Positions 22,651 through 39,108 of a DNA stretch of 64,000 nt are shown here, in pieces (the stretch's first letter is position 1; every line of letters starts with the position of its first letter). The notes under the pieces are model-generated. The model did not search any database. It had not been told where the DNA came from and saw only the letters and a list, made by a program, of their open reading frames with translations. The stretch is taken from NCBI GenBank assembly GCA_019054805.1, contig JAHQIY010000001.1, positions 10,616,501 through 10,680,500 on the forward strand, in the 5' to 3' direction. The stretch comes from Brachionus manjavacas (taxonomy: Eukaryota > Rotifera > Eurotatoria > Ploima > Brachionidae). Both the position numbers and the translations under genes were made by a program.

Positions 22651-23579
22651 TTAAATTAAACGCAAAAGATTAGAAATCAAAATTCCGATTCCATCAAAAA
22701 CTTCGGCAGGAGTAGCCGAGTGTTTCATAAAAGCTGGTGTTGAAATCACCTTAAATTTATGATCAATGTGAATTTCAGAGGTATCCTTTTCAATAGGCTT
22801 TGCACCCATTAAAGCAATGTTTTCAATTGCTTCAGCATATGGCCAGTTTTTCTGATCTCGTTTGCCTTCAGTTAATTCAACGCCAGGAATCAATTTTGCT
22901 GCTAGAACTGGCGATATGCAAATAAACCTAGATGTTAAATTCTTTATTAAATAAAATCTTAAATAACTATTTGTACCCAATCGGTTTACTAGCCACAATA
23001 AATTCATCGACTACTCTTTTAATTTCTTTATTAACTGTCATTTTAACTCCTTGACTTGCATAGTCAGATAAATTTTTTGCTACACCAAATCCACCTGGAA
23101 AAACAAGTGCGTGATAATCCGAGGCTTTTAATTTTTCCAATGCTTGAATATTTCCTCTAGCTATTCGTGCTGATTCTTCTAAAACATTTCTTCATTAATA
23201 AATAAATAAAAGTCAATAAATATATTCAAAAACTATTTTAAAATTTTTAATTAATTACCTTGTTTCAGGAGAAACTTGACCTGTTAAATGATTGATTACA
23301 TGGAATTGCTCAATGTTTGGAGCAAACAAAGAACAATTTGCATCGTTTTTACTCAAATGAATCATTGCTGATGTGGTTTCTAATACTTCACTTCCATCAT
23401 ATATACCACAACCACTAAGCACCTAAAATAATCTTTTCAATGACTATAATAAGCAAAAAAGATTCATTGATTACAATAGCGACGTTTTTTTTGCTATTAT
23501 AGGCTCTGGTAGTTGAAATTAATCGAATTGATGATGATAAAGCAGATTTATTAAATTTATAAATTTGAAGACCGTTCAT
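22651..23579 (-). CDS. GATD3: GATD3/ES1 family mitochondrial DJ-1/PfpI-like protein
   Basis: Four exons on the minus strand: 23579-23475, 23422-23259, 23189-22977, 22927-22651; 252 residues, frame kept at every junction. The first 30 residues ([20 protein letters not shown], then ISTTRAYNS) look like a mitochondrial presequence. The body has the class I glutamine amidotransferase-like fold: [46 protein letters not shown] and [11 protein letters not shown]. The latter region is where DJ-1 relatives carry the nucleophile elbow; here it reads ICISPVLA. Known members (zebrafish ES1, human GATD3A/B, bacterial ElbB) have a weak glyoxalase or deglycase-type activity and an uncertain role in mitochondria. 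The donor of the first intron follows KKNVAI directly. Confidence 0.88.
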
Positions 23580-26404
23580 TTTTTTACTAAAAATAAATAC
23601 GCTTTAAGTTTGAAGTTTATCTTTATACATTTTTAGGTTTTAATTTGCAAATGTAAAGTAATATAAGAAGAAAAATGTAAAATTAGAACTATATCTATTA
23701 TGCTCTGTTTCACAAATATTAATTTTTAATGATTTTCCAAATAACTAAAACGCTAGAATTATTGCAAAATTAGATTTTAAAATTTGATAAAAAACTAAAA
23801 TGATTTTTCAAAAATATTTTTAATTGCAGAGTTGCTCAAAAGTCAAACTCAAGTCTGGACTTTGAGTTTAAAACTTTTTTTTGGTTTCTTTTTGTTAGAG
23901 AAATTAAATGATTTCAATTTAAATTATTTTAATTTCAATTAAAACATTTTTTTTAATTTTTTTAATCAGATCTCACTATGCTTTAAATGCTAAGTATCAA
24001 TTTAACCATTATTTTTTTAAAGTAAAAGTTTTTTTTTCGAGTTTTTTTAATTTAATTTTAAATATTTTTTATAAATAAAAAATTTGAATCAAAGCTTTTA
24101 AAATTATTTATAGTTTTAGAAAATATGACAATTTAAATCGTCATACTGAAATTTTGATATCGTTATTAGATTAAATTGAAAGCCAATTTTCTTTTGTCTC
24201 TTTTAGATATTGGAAATTTTTAAATTGAAGATCAAATTTAAATTATCATGGTCATAAATAATCAATTAAAAATATTTTTAAGCATCTTTTAATTTTAAAA
24301 TTTATAAAAGAAACAATATTAATATAAAAAAAAAAGTCATATAAAATGGTGTATGGCATTTTTGAACAAAGAGCAAAAACAAAAATTAAAAAAACTTTAT
24401 TTTTTAATTAAAAACTGGTTCGAATAATTTATCAGCTGATACTAGCTTTGTATCAGTCAAATAAAGTCTCTGCAAGAAGCTTAAATGCCTACAAAGCGCT
24501 AAATGCATTAGCAAATCATATAAAAGTAATTTTGGCTGATACTAAGCTAGTTTACGTAACCAAATATAGTTATTTCGATTTTAATTTTTAATTTTGTTCT
24601 TTGTTCTAAAATTCACCATGCCATTTGATCTCTAATTTTCTTTTCTGCAAAATTCTGCACAAAATATTGCTCAAGATATTTATGGTTTTAATTTTGATTA
24701 AACAACTAATGAGATAGCTATGCCTGTGATGGATAAGAATGATGAAAATTCTGAAATGAAGATAGAACAAAATATCTAACTTGATCTTTATTTTTTAATT
24801 TAAATCGAACAAAATTTCATCTAGCTCAGTCAAATTTAATTCTTTTTTTTCTAGGCACATTTGATAAAATAAATCTTTTTTTTAAATCCCGAGTCATTAA
24901 TTTTCTGTATTTTATAGCCTTCAGGAAAAAATATTTTTTAAATTAGTGTTCTGTCCCTTGGGTTATTTTGCAAAATTTAAATGTGATGAAAATTAGATTA
25001 GAATTTTTTTTAGGTACGCAAATTCAAGAATCAAATTTCAAGGGCTGTTAATTACTTAAACTTTGAAAATAATTGTTTTCTGTTGAAATTTATTATTTTT
25101 TTGAGGAAAAAATATTCACTTAACATATTGAAATTAATTAGTTTTTGCGTTTATTCTAATTTATTTTTGTTGGAAATAATTTTTAACTATTTTATTATAT
25201 GATGTTGAGTTCTTTGTAATTTTTACTTTTAGAAAATCCCAATTCATCTCTTCAATATTCATTTTAGATACTACAAGTTAAAATCATTTTTGAAAAAAAA
25301 TCTTAACAAATTAATTTCTAAAAAAATTAAAATACAGAATTATTTCTACAGAATTATTCCTAAAAGTCCGGCTGAAAAGAAGATACTACGCCGTTTGGAG
25401 CTACAAACTGCTTCCCACTAAATTATATTTTAAATAAAAAATTTCTATCCAAAATTTAATTGAAATTAAATAGGAATGAGTGACCAAAAAGTAAAAATGA
25501 GACTGATTATTTTTCCAAAAAAAAAAAAAGCTTGAAGACCAGGAAAAATCAAATATCAAAATTTTTTTGATTTTATTATGATCTTCATTTAAAAAAAATG
25601 ATTTTGTTAACTAATTGAATATAATCGACAAAAAATTGATTAATTTCAACATGCAGGTAAAATTCAAAAATAATTATTGAAAAAATATCTAGCAACGCAA
25701 TTACAAAAAGTCCATATCTCTTTCGAAAAAATAGCGACCACATCTTTCATCGTTATTTTTCTTCAGTCAGTCATTATTGATCAAAAAATAAGCAAACAAA
25801 TTGATTAAGAATGATTCATTTTTTTATTATAAAAAATATAATATTTGGCATTGATTTCAAAAAAACTATTGAGAATTTTTTTTGCTAGCCCATGTGCCAG
25901 TGCAATGAATTTTCACATTTTTATAAATGATAAAATTTGACAAAAAAAAACTTGATTTTAGCAACTTTAAATTACATCAAAACAAATAAAAAAAATAAGA
26001 TAAATCTTTTTTTTATTAACCATAAATTCCCGCTTATTTCAAAATCCGGGCGAAGTTCAGGTCAAAACAAAACGAGTCCAAAACCTGACACCCCAGATGC
26101 TCTCGAGTCTACGGCTCTTTCCAAAAATACAAAAAATACATTTCACTAGAAAAAAAGTAGAAGAAAAGAAAAAAAATTTACAGCACTGTATTATTTTTGT
26201 TGCTAAAAATGCGTATTCAATCGGTAGGCGTTCATCGAACGAAGCTGAAACAAAACTAGAAAAGTGCCTGGATTGAACCGGAAGTAAGAAATTGTTGAGT
26301 TAACAAACGATTCTAACGAGTCAAATAAACAAACTTTGCCAGACTAGTCTGACAGATAACTTTAAATCATCAACCAAAATGTTTCCAACAAAGAGCGAAA
26401 AAAC
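23580..26404. other. Intergenic DNA with one MITE and two unexplained patches
   Basis: Mostly AT-rich. The inverted-repeat element at 24342-24627 is listed separately. A GC-richer patch at 25365-25425 is open on the plus strand and would read KSPAEKKILRRLELQTASH followed by a stop. Another at 26030-26330 precedes the 3' end of the DHHC gene and may be its 3' UTR or the relic of another exon. Confidence 0.4.
24342..24627. mobile_element. Small MITE-like element with about 45-bp inverted ends
   Basis: 24342-24390 and the reverse complement of 24580-24627 are similar: ATGG...GAACAAAGAGCAAAAAC at the left faces ATGG...GAACAAAGAACAAAAT at the right. The interior holds further inverted words, GCTGATACTAGC at about 24432 and GGCTGATACTAAGC at about 24534. 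No coding content. Size and structure suit a non-autonomous DNA element; no target duplication was identified. Confidence 0.55.
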
Positions 26405-27931
26405 CTAGCTTGAAATTGTCTTTAAATTGGAAGTGTTCAGGGACGTGTCTGGCATAACACTGGAAATGCGTTTTGAGTCCATGGAAATATTGTTTGTCAT
26501 GTTTACTCTGGTGCTTTGATTCAGCATGGACGAAGAGATGGACGAGTCTGACGAAAGAGAAGACTTTCGCTTGTTCTTGATCACAAAGTCCAACAACTCT
26601 TCATCGTTGTTTATCTTAGGCTGCGAGAAAGAAGCAGTCAACCGCTGGTTATCTCTGTCGCTGTGGTACTCGTCGCTTGAAATCGAATTAGCCTTCTTTT
26701 GCTGGTAATCGGGCGCTTCCACGTCAGTAATCTTGGCCTTTGGCTTCAATTGTACCACTCCATACTTGGGAATGAGCGACCCGCAGCACAAGTGCAGCAA
26801 ATTTTGGCGGATACCGCGGCTGAAAAAATTCAAGCCCTTGTACTTGCCGGTCACGTGTTCGTTGGTGGTACGGCCTTTGCTCACCAATACAATGTGAAAA
26901 ATGAACAAGCCTCCGATTGGAAAAATGAGCAGAAATATTAAGACCATAAGCGATATGGAGCTTATGACCGGAGGCGATACAAGCGGACTTGTCTTCAAGG
27001 CCACATACAAACAGCTGAAAAACACCGCAATCATGTGCACGCACAAATAGCCCAGAAATTGAAAGAAGAAACGATAATTTCGTTTTCCCACACAATTGTT
27101 CAGCCATGGACAATGATGGTCGAATTGGTCAATGCACGAGTCGCATATGCTGCAATGCGACACTCTCGGTGGACGATAAAAATTGCAAGTCTATGAAAAA
27201 ATTTTTTTTTTTAAATTTAAAACTAAAATTTATAGAAAAATATTTTAATCAAAAATTTTTAATAAAATATTTTAATCAAAAATTTTAATTAAAATATATT
27301 TTTTTTTAAATCTTACAGAGCAAAGTTTTATTTTAACATTGTTTTTTTTGATCATGACAGTTTTGTACAAAGGCGACTTGGTGTCGTCATTAAAAGTGGG
27401 ATCATCGGGAGATATGACAACTTTGGGAAAGCGGCCAGGATCTCTGAATATGGCTATTAGAAAATTAACTACTACGTATAAGAATAAAATGCTTTGGGCG
27501 ACTAAAATGGACACCCAGTGGTAAAAGTCGTCTAGTAGGTCGATTAGCCGCGGCACAACAAGAGAACAATAGGCGCCTGTGGAAGAAACCAACAATGACC
27601 AGGCGAACAAACAAGGCAACGGTCTTTTGATGGCCGACCAGTTTACTTTTTTTAAACTTAGAAATCTGCGCCGGTTTTTTTTCGAACTTGCCAAACTGGT
27701 CAAATCTGCCTGCAGGTTCACTTTAACCTGGTGATTAGACTCTTCTTTGTGGAATTCTTTGAGTTGTATTTCGTCCAAAGTCAGCTGTTTTTTGTCTTTT
27801 GAAAGACACTTTTTCGAGCCCTGGCTCGTCTTCTTTTTAAGAAGACTCTGGCTTGACCGAATTTCTTTCTGATTTTCCTGTTTGCTCTGAGCCAACAAAG
27901 CCGACTCGCTGTATTTGTTTTTGTCATCCAT
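26405..27931 (-). CDS. DHHC palmitoyltransferase, ZDHHC5/8 type
   Basis: Two exons on the minus strand: 27931-27317 and 27190-26405; 466 residues. A lysine/serine-rich cytosolic N-terminus of about 105 residues comes first, longer than in vertebrate ZDHHC5/8. Two membrane helices follow ([20 protein letters not shown] and [20 protein letters not shown]), then FRDPGRFP. The cysteine-rich domain ([20 protein letters not shown]) carries the catalytic [13 protein letters not shown] motif, with two more helices after it. [14 protein letters not shown] after helix 4 is characteristic of the ZDHHC5/8 branch and contains the TTxE-type motif. The Ser-rich tail is much shorter than in vertebrates. The enzyme S-acylates cysteines of membrane-associated proteins. 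The domain is split by an intron between CS and TC. Confidence 0.92.
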
Positions 27932-30900
27932 TGCCAGTGTTTAAAGTGGACTTTTCCTCAATTATTTGTTTCTTAGTGATCACGCAAAATTAATAAAGTA
28001 TTAACAAATATTTGGATATAAACATTGTTTTAAATTCGATAGATGATTTAAAGTAAATCTAAAGAAAAAGAGAAAAGATTTGACTAAATGTTAATTTAGG
28101 TAAAAGCTTTTATTTCTTGTTTTAAAATTTCAAAAAAATTCAACATTTGCCTAATGGATCACTAATGAAGCTCAAGTGTAAAGTCGATTGACTTTTTTCT
28201 TTTCTTTTTTGTTCTTTCAAATAAAATAATCAATTTTAGAAATTTTATGAAAATTTACACCAAAACAAAAACGGCACGAGCATACGTAGTCGTGTCGATG
28301 TAATTCGAAACTAGAAAAAAGAATTAAAACAAGTTAATTTTATTTTGCCCTGATGAGTAGATAATTTGACAATTCAAAAAAATATCTTCTATAACAGAAT
28401 AATAAATTTTGAGCTAGAGAAATTAATCTAGTTGAAAGAAAAATTATGAACAATCAAGAAAAAAATATATGAACTTTTTTTTATTTTTTAATAATATTCG
28501 TTTTTAAAACATTAAAATTAAATCAAATTCAAACAAAACAATCTTAACATTTGGCTAAAAATTTTCAATAATTAAACGCTTTATTTTTGACAGGTAAATG
28601 CTTCGCAATATTTTAAAAACTAATGTATTATTTGGAAAAAGAAATTTAATTCAAAAAGTCCAAGATTTTGATTAAACCCTTTCACTTTTTTTAAATTGAA
28701 AAAAGTCCAGTCTTTGTCATCTAATAACTTGGTTTAAGAATTTTCTAAAATCATATTTGGAAAAAAATATTTAGAGTAGAATTTTTTCATTTTTTTAATC
28801 ATAAAAACAAATAGATTTTAACGAGTCTTTATTAAAATTTCCAAGTTTAATCAAGTGGTCCAATTTTCGAACTAATTCAAGCTTGGTGACGAAATTATGA
28901 ACCTAATACTGATTTGCATCATCTTTTAGTAATTTTTATGATGTTATTTTATGTTCTCATTTTATATGATATTTAGATAAAATTATCCAATTTTGTAAAA
29001 TAATTTTATCATCTGCCTCTAGTATTGATTTTTGGTTTTATGCAAAAATCTCAACTATTTTTTTCTTTTTTTAAAACCAAATACACGAATTCTGATTCAA
29101 ATACATTCCGTTTTTAGAAACCTTTTGTTCAGTTTCTGTTTAAAAATTAATTAAAAATAAAGCTTTTTGAAGATATTTCAAAAATTAGTTTAAAAATCCT
29201 AATTGATATATTACCGAACTAGATCAAATCTTTAATGCCAAAAACAAATCAAAACTTTAAATGATATTTTTTATTAATTAAAAAAAATTCAAAGCTAATT
29301 TTCTATTTAACTTCATTCTTAAATAAAACAATTAAAAACTTTTAAAAGGGCCTTGAAAAGCATCCTGGAGCCTTAGAGACCAACAAAAAAAATAAAATAA
29401 AATAAAGTTCTCCACAAAAATCAGCAATCTTTAAAAAAAAAAATTTTATTTTAAAAAATTGATTCTAATTTTAAAATTATTATTTTTAAGTGCTCAAGTA
29501 AAACTCATAAATCTTTGTTTATTGCGGAAGTTTTGAAAAAATTTCTCATGATCAAAATTTAAGATTAAACTAAACTCAGGCAGTCTGACCTAAATGCAAA
29601 TTCGAAAAGATCAAAAATAAATCAACAATAGAAACAAAAAATAACTAAATGTTAATTAATGATTAATCTTAGTTGAAAATCTTAAATAAAAATAAAAACA
29701 AAACTTAAATTTTCAATTTCTTGTGACCTTTCCGCTCTCGTTTATTTTTCTTACTTCTCTAATTATCAAACCGGGTATTAAATCACTTTGGGATACAATC
29801 TACAAGCACTCGATTCCTTTCTCCTCTCTCCAAATTACAAATATTTCTATTTTTGAATTAACATGGGTTTTTAATTTGTCTGAAAACAGCACGATTTACT
29901 ATAGCACGAACCGGGTATTTTTTAGAGGTATTAAGAAATTCCTAATTTACAAAAGCACGCAACACATGGAATTTATTATTCAGATATAATTCATGAGGCA
30001 AATGATTCATTTAATTTTTTATTATCCATTATAACAATCTTGTTCAATAAAAAAAAAGTACTTGAATTTTTTCAATTTTTTTATCGTGATTAATCGTTCT
30101 CTTCTTCAAAAATCGGGTTTGAAATTCTGAATTGAACTCAAGGGAAAATTAAGAGCCTTTTACGGTTTCGTTTAATAAAAGTGATTGCTGAGGAAAAGTG
30201 TTCTAATCTAATAAGAAATTATTTTTAAATCAATTATTCATGTTTAAAAAATATTGATTTTTTAATTAAAATATTCTTGATTTAAAATTTAAGTCTAGAA
30301 AAACACTCTTTTCTAAGACAAACCACTCAAAAATGGCATATAAAAGTTTAATTTAGACTTTTAAAAATTTTCTAAATTAATAAAAATTAAAAATTTGTCC
30401 CAAGTTTTGGTCCATAGTCAAAAATCTTCCAGTTAGTCATAGACTCACAAATCTAATATTAAAATTAACGCATTGAGCTACTTAATTTAAAGGTCTCTTA
30501 CAAAAAATATCATAAAAAATTATTATTCGTCCATCGGAGAAAAATTATTCATTAATAAAAAACTGAAAAATATATCAACTAAAGTAAATATTGAGTAAAG
30601 TAGAAGAGTCTTGTTGGCGTAAGTTGATTTTCTTAAAATTTAAACAAACACTTGAACTTATAATAATTTTCAATGTTAATGATTTAAATTAAAATTTGAG
30701 ATACAGGTAAATAAAGAAAACATGAAAATTAAAAAAAAATAAGCAAAGAAGCCGGCATGTTGTTGCCAAACTATTGAGGCAAAACTTCAATTTCAAAAAA
30801 TCACTGCTTCGTTCAATTTATTTTCAATATTAAAATTTTTTCAAACTAGGTCGGTTTTGTTTACCAAAAATCTTTTAATTATAAAAAATTTTCAAATATA

Positions 30901-32094
30901 AACGAATATTCTATTTTATTTAAAAGTTTGAGATAAAATAAATTTTTAAATAATCCGTCTAGATGAACAAAAAAATGAATTTTTTCTTTAGTCACAATCT
31001 GGTGATTCATGGCAAGTGATTTATTTGAATTTAATTGCCAACCAGTGGTTCGAATGTCCACGAGCAACAAATGTAATTTTTTTTCTCGGCTGTCGTTCAA
31101 AATTAAAATCAAAAAATAAAATTCATCAATTAATCTGTGGCTATTCAATATTTTCCAAGACTATTTGATTTTTTTGAGTCTAGCTTTTAATGTGCGGCCC
31201 ATAAAAACTCATCTTTTCTAAAATTTACTTAAATTGACATTAGTTTGATTGTCCTGTCCCTAAAAAAATTAAATTTTTTTTTAATTGAGCCAAAAAAATG
31301 CTCAAGTTAAAATTGGTCAACGATCGCTAAAGGCAAATATTTTATTTTGAGTCCGAAAGTTTATTTTGTCAAAAATGAGCTAAGAATTTAATTAAGCCAA
31401 GATATCTGAATGAATAAATTTTAAAAATATTACCATCAAATTATTCTATCAAATTAAAATTTAATCTAATTTTAATTTTCTCAAAAGGCGTGGATTGGGG
31501 GGGGGGTCAGTGCTTGTTGGAAAATAAAACATTTATCTATCTAGCTTCAGGAATACGCCTTGTATAAATTTTTTGAGTAAATAGTTTTAAATTAATTAAA
31601 TGAAACTAATCATTCAGAGAGATTTTTAATTTCTTCAATAAAATATATCAATTTTTTCTGGAAAAGTCCCAGTTTCAGTCATTTTTTATTCAGAAGCTTC
31701 TCGAATATTCAAAATATTTCTCTAATTTTTATATTTAAAAATAGCTGTGAGCTCAAGTTAAATTAATTAGAAAAAATCGTGCCTTGTTGAAATTTTTCTT
31801 ATTTAAGGATACAAAGTAATTATTTAAAGAAATAGTGCTTTTTCAAGAAAGTTATTGTCCGAATCTTAGTTATTTTAAATTTTTTAGGACTCATCAACAA
31901 TCATTTGTAAAGAAAAATTATGAAAAAAAATTCTTAAAAAAGTCTGGTGTTTTTTCAAGTTAATTTAGTTGACTCATTGATTTAAAAGGCTTGGTTAAGG
32001 ACCTTGACATTTGCTCGGCAGCGAAGTTCAGACAAAAGGGGAAAGATGACTAGTGATGATCGAAAAAGTTAAGTTCATAATCTCGAATCATATG
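27932..32094. other. Gene-free AT-rich DNA
   Basis: No gene is supported. Small islands are a hairpin-forming stretch at 28270-28300 (CACGA facing TCGTG, close upstream of the DHHC gene) and a run of ten G at 31497-31506. Frames at 29723-29989 and 30879-31148 have the composition of noncoding DNA and no recognisable motif. Confidence 0.5.
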
Positions 32095-32117
32095 GAAATT
32101 ATAAGAAAATTCTAGAA
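32095..32117 (+). promoter_or_regulatory. Heat shock element upstream of HSP110
   Basis: GAAAATTCTAGAA at 32105-32117 is a perfect GAA-nn-TTC-nn-GAA array, and another GAA lies in phase two units upstream (32095-32097). It is about 420 bp before the HSP110 start codon. HSP110 genes are established targets of heat shock factor. Base composition alone makes such sites fairly frequent here, so function is inferred from the context. Confidence 0.6.
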
Positions 32118-32526
32118 CAAAATAGTACTAGTCATATTAAAAAAAATTTCTATACACGGGTAGAAATTTTGATTGCAAATTATTTTGAAAATTTATTAAG
32201 ATTAGAACAAAGTGTTTTAAATGCAGCATGATAACAGTCTAGAAATTGCTAGTAATATTTATGTAAACTTCTAGAGAGGCGTTTCTTGGATGAGTTTTAT
32301 CATCACTTTTTGTTAAAAGATTACTTAAGAGTCTTATTTTAGAATTTTCTTAAAGCATCCACTCAAATAGACACAGCTTGGACCACTTAAATCTAATTTT
32401 AATTTTTGAGTCATTGACTCGCAGCAAAATCACTCAAGCAAAAAAATCAAAGCCTAATTTTTTATTAGTCTTGGTCCCAATAATAAAAAACAAATTTCTA
32501 AAATAATTTTAGATTTGAGAAAATAA

Positions 32527-35826
<3,300 letters not shown>

Positions 35827-36304
35827 AAAAATTACTTTTTTTTTTCTTTAATAGTCGTTTTAATATAAGCATTTGAGAACATATTGTCTGGCGATTTTTT
35901 ATTCCAAATTGACTTAATATTTCTTTTTGCTTTTCATTAATGCGAATATTTGAGGAAATACGTCTTATATTTTTGTTTGTTTTACTAGTTTTTCCATTTC
36001 GCCATTGTTTAACTCAATAGAAATCATTTCTTCTATTTTAAATTATTTATATAAAATATGAGAAAAAGTTATAAATATATTGACTATTTGACCAAATACA
36101 GATAAAATTGAGTACATGTTTCTTTTATTGTTTAAAAAAATAAATTTTTACTTTATTAATTAAAAAAAATATTAGAATAAAGAATAAACAAACAACAATT
36201 TTATTTTATAATATATAAATTTAATTAATGATAATTGCTACTGGATTAGCCAGACTATAAGCAATATTTTAGTCTCTCAAAATCTTATTTAATTTGTTTT
36301 AAAA
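35827..36304. other. 3' flank of HSP110
   Basis: AT-rich. No gene, no repeat that I can identify. Confidence 0.5.
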
Positions 36305-36757
36305 AAGTCAATTATTTTTGATTCTATTACTTCTTTTGTCAATTTGTTCCAATCATTAACAACTCTGTTAGTAAAAAAATTATACCTCGGCGTCTTCTTC
36401 TTGTTGAAAGTGTTGTTAGGTTCAGTCTTTAAAGCCTTTCCATATAGTTTAGCTCACCAAATTAATGGTTCGTGTAGCTCTTCTCTGTACTCTCTCAAGT
36501 GTATCATTATCTTTCTTCAGGTATGGAAACCATACCGAGACAGCTTATTCAAGATGGGGTCGAACGAAACTTGTGTAAATTTTTTTAATAATGCTCATAT
36601 CATGGTAACTGAAACCATTTAAAATTTGCCCTAGAACTCTGTTTGATCTTTCCGATGACGCACTTATTTTCTTACACCATTTCATATCGGTCTATATTAT
36701 GACTCCCAGATCTTTTTGTTCAGAAGTCTCCGTCAACTTGTGGACTTCACCCTCTTT
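36305..36757 (-). mobile_element. LINE reverse transcriptase C-terminal relic
   Basis: On the minus strand: EVHKLTETSEQKDLGVII, a stop, TDMKWCKK, SERSNRVLGQILNGFSYHD, IYTSFVRPHLE, a stop, AVSVWFPYLKKDNDTLERVQ, RRATRTINLVS; then, after frame changes, YNFFTNRVVNDWNKLTKEVI. This is the thumb and C-terminal segment of a CR1-like RT. The in-frame stops and frameshifts show that it is dead. The catalytic palm is absent (5' truncation). Confidence 0.85.
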
Positions 36758-37794
36758 TCATATATAATAATCCAAATAAGAAATTACATATAAAAAATAA
36801 ATGTATTTTGATTTTTGTTTTTATTTTATAATTAAAAGAAAAATTTAATCAATTTGAAATCAAGTTTTGAATTTAAATTTTTTTAATTAATATTTGTTTT
36901 TTTTAAACTAGTGACAATCTTACTAAGTTTAAAAAAGTTCGCTTTTTTCACATTGAAAAAAAAGCTCACACAATTTCCAAAGTCCTAATTTAAAAAAAAT
37001 ATTAAATATTAATAACCAAGATCGAATATCTTATGTTGAACTTTAATAAATTATACATTAATGTATATTTTCTATAATGTCTGAATCTAATCCGCATATA
37101 TGTTCAGATTTTAATTGACACTGTTCCAATACAATAAAGATTAAGCATTCAAATTTTTTTGGTTATTTCGAGAAATTTCAATTTTAAAAGTTATTTCGAG
37201 GTTTTCTTTTTTAATTGAATTTAATGCTAACAAATTTGGGCTGAATCGGTTCATAAAATGTTACATCAAGAAATCTAAAGAAGTCTTCCCAGAATACGGA
37301 ATTTTCCTACTCTATGAAATTTTCAAAAAAAAAAAAAAACTTAAAAATTTTTTTTTAGATCTCAAACTCGTTCTTAAAATTGTATCAGCTAATAAAACTT
37401 TGTATCAACCAAATTTGGTTTATGAAAAATAATTTTAAATTGAAAAATCTTTTTATTTGTTTTTTTTTAAATGTAAAATTTTAAAAACAAAAAAATATAT
37501 TAGCTACATGGATATTGCTTTGTTAGTGAAGAAATTATCTTTTGACATTCACAAGCAGAGTTGTTTCATGAGTCGAGGCTTATTACGTAGATTCACGGAT
37601 GGTCGATTTCTGCTTATTTCTTACGAAAGATCAATTTTAGCTCAATTTCGATTTTCAATTAAATTGTTTTTAAATATCTTAATTTTTTGGATTATTTGTT
37701 GTAAATTTTGAAATTTTTTGGTAAAAGCTAGATTGATATTTTATTATTTCAAATGATTGAAAATAGTGTATTGATGACAATTTTGAATAATTGA

Positions 37795-38312
37795 ATTGCA
37801 TCACCTCTTCTTCTTCTACTTTCAAGCGTAGGTAAGCCAATTTTTGCTAATCTGAATAGATTGTTGAGATTTCTGAGACCAGACACAAGTATGGTAGCTC
37901 TACGTTGAACTTTTTCTAGCCTAGCAATTATCTTCTTTTGCAGATGATCCCAAGCTCCTGTACATCATTCAAGATGTGGTCTTAAAAACGCAGAATTAAG
38001 TTTTCGAAATATATCAATTGTCCAGCATTTGAATACGCTTTTGAGTTGAGCAAAAGCATTTGCCGTCTGGATTGCCTTGTCAATCTGTTCATTCCATTTG
38101 AGCTGCCTGTTTATCAATACTAAGATTCCTCTCCACGCGTGACTATTCTAACACATGCCTTTGTGAAACATTAATTCTCATGATAAAAGGTATTTGAGAG
38201 CTTTGCTTGGAGCCAAAACGCATAATTTTACATTTCTTTTGGTTAAACTCCATGTGCCAAGTTTTAGCCTAATTAAATATATTATCGTTACCGTCTTGAA
38301 CAAGTTTTGAAT
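37795..38312 (-). mobile_element. Second LINE reverse transcriptase C-terminal relic
   Basis: Minus strand: KTWHMEFNQKKCKIMRFGSK, a degenerate linker, QAAQMEWNEQIDKAIQTANA, FRKLNSAFLRPHLE, CTGAWDHLQKKIIARLEKVQ, RRATILVSGLRNLNNLFRLA and LPTLESRRRRGDAIQLFKI. The same RT segment as at 36305-36757 but too different in sequence to be the same family. Several stops interrupt it. Confidence 0.85.
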
Positions 38313-39108
38313 TAAAAAAAAAAGCAAAAAAAAGAAATATTTAAGTTTTTATGGGCAGCAATAACATATCATAGAGGTAGTTTAATTCTCATTTTTTGGC
38401 TAACAACTCCGACTGTAAGGGTCTACAAGTTGCAAGCTTTTAAATTTACTTTGATATAAAAATCACTTTAAGTTCCTTAATTTGCGAAAACATAATAAAA
38501 CTAGGAAAAAATTGTAAGATAAAACATTTAATGTTTTTGTAATTCTTTTGTTTTACATGGTTATTACAAAAGATCTATTTTAGCTCAATTTCAATTTACT
38601 ATAAAATTGATTTTTTATTTTAGATTATTTGTTGTAAATTTTGATAATTTTTGATAAAATTTTTTGTTTAAAAGTAAAATTGGTAAGATTTTATTCAAAA
38701 TGCGTAAAGCATGAAGTTTTATTATCAAAAAATTCAAAAAAGAATATGGATTATCAAAGAAAAAAGAAATAGTAGTGGATATTGCATGCTGAAAACGGTA
38801 AAATTAATTATATATTTTTTTTTCTTTTTTTCTTTTTAAACTGCTTTAAACTTGGCATCAAATTTGCAAAAGAAAAAAAATTCAATTACAATCCGTGAGA
38901 ACGTATATTTTAGTTTTTTATTTTTCTACTTTAATTTTTGTAGTAAGTTTTCACATTGTATTTTTTTTTGAATTTCGTAAAAAATATACTTAAAAGTAAA
39001 AACTACCGAATATAACTTCGTAATCGATAGCTTAAAGCCGGAATTCTTTACCAAAAGGGTTTAAGCAAGCAAAAGCAAAATCAAACAAATATTTCAAGAA
39101 TAAATACC
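38313..39108. other. AT-rich DNA without recognisable content
   Basis: No gene or repeat seen. The 84-codon plus-strand frame at 37457-37711, just before the LINE relic, is likewise unsupported. Confidence 0.5.

Noticed and set aside
31497..31506. G-quadruplex from the G10 run
   Set aside because: A single uninterrupted run without three further G tracts nearby; probably a mononucleotide expansion or assembly artefact.
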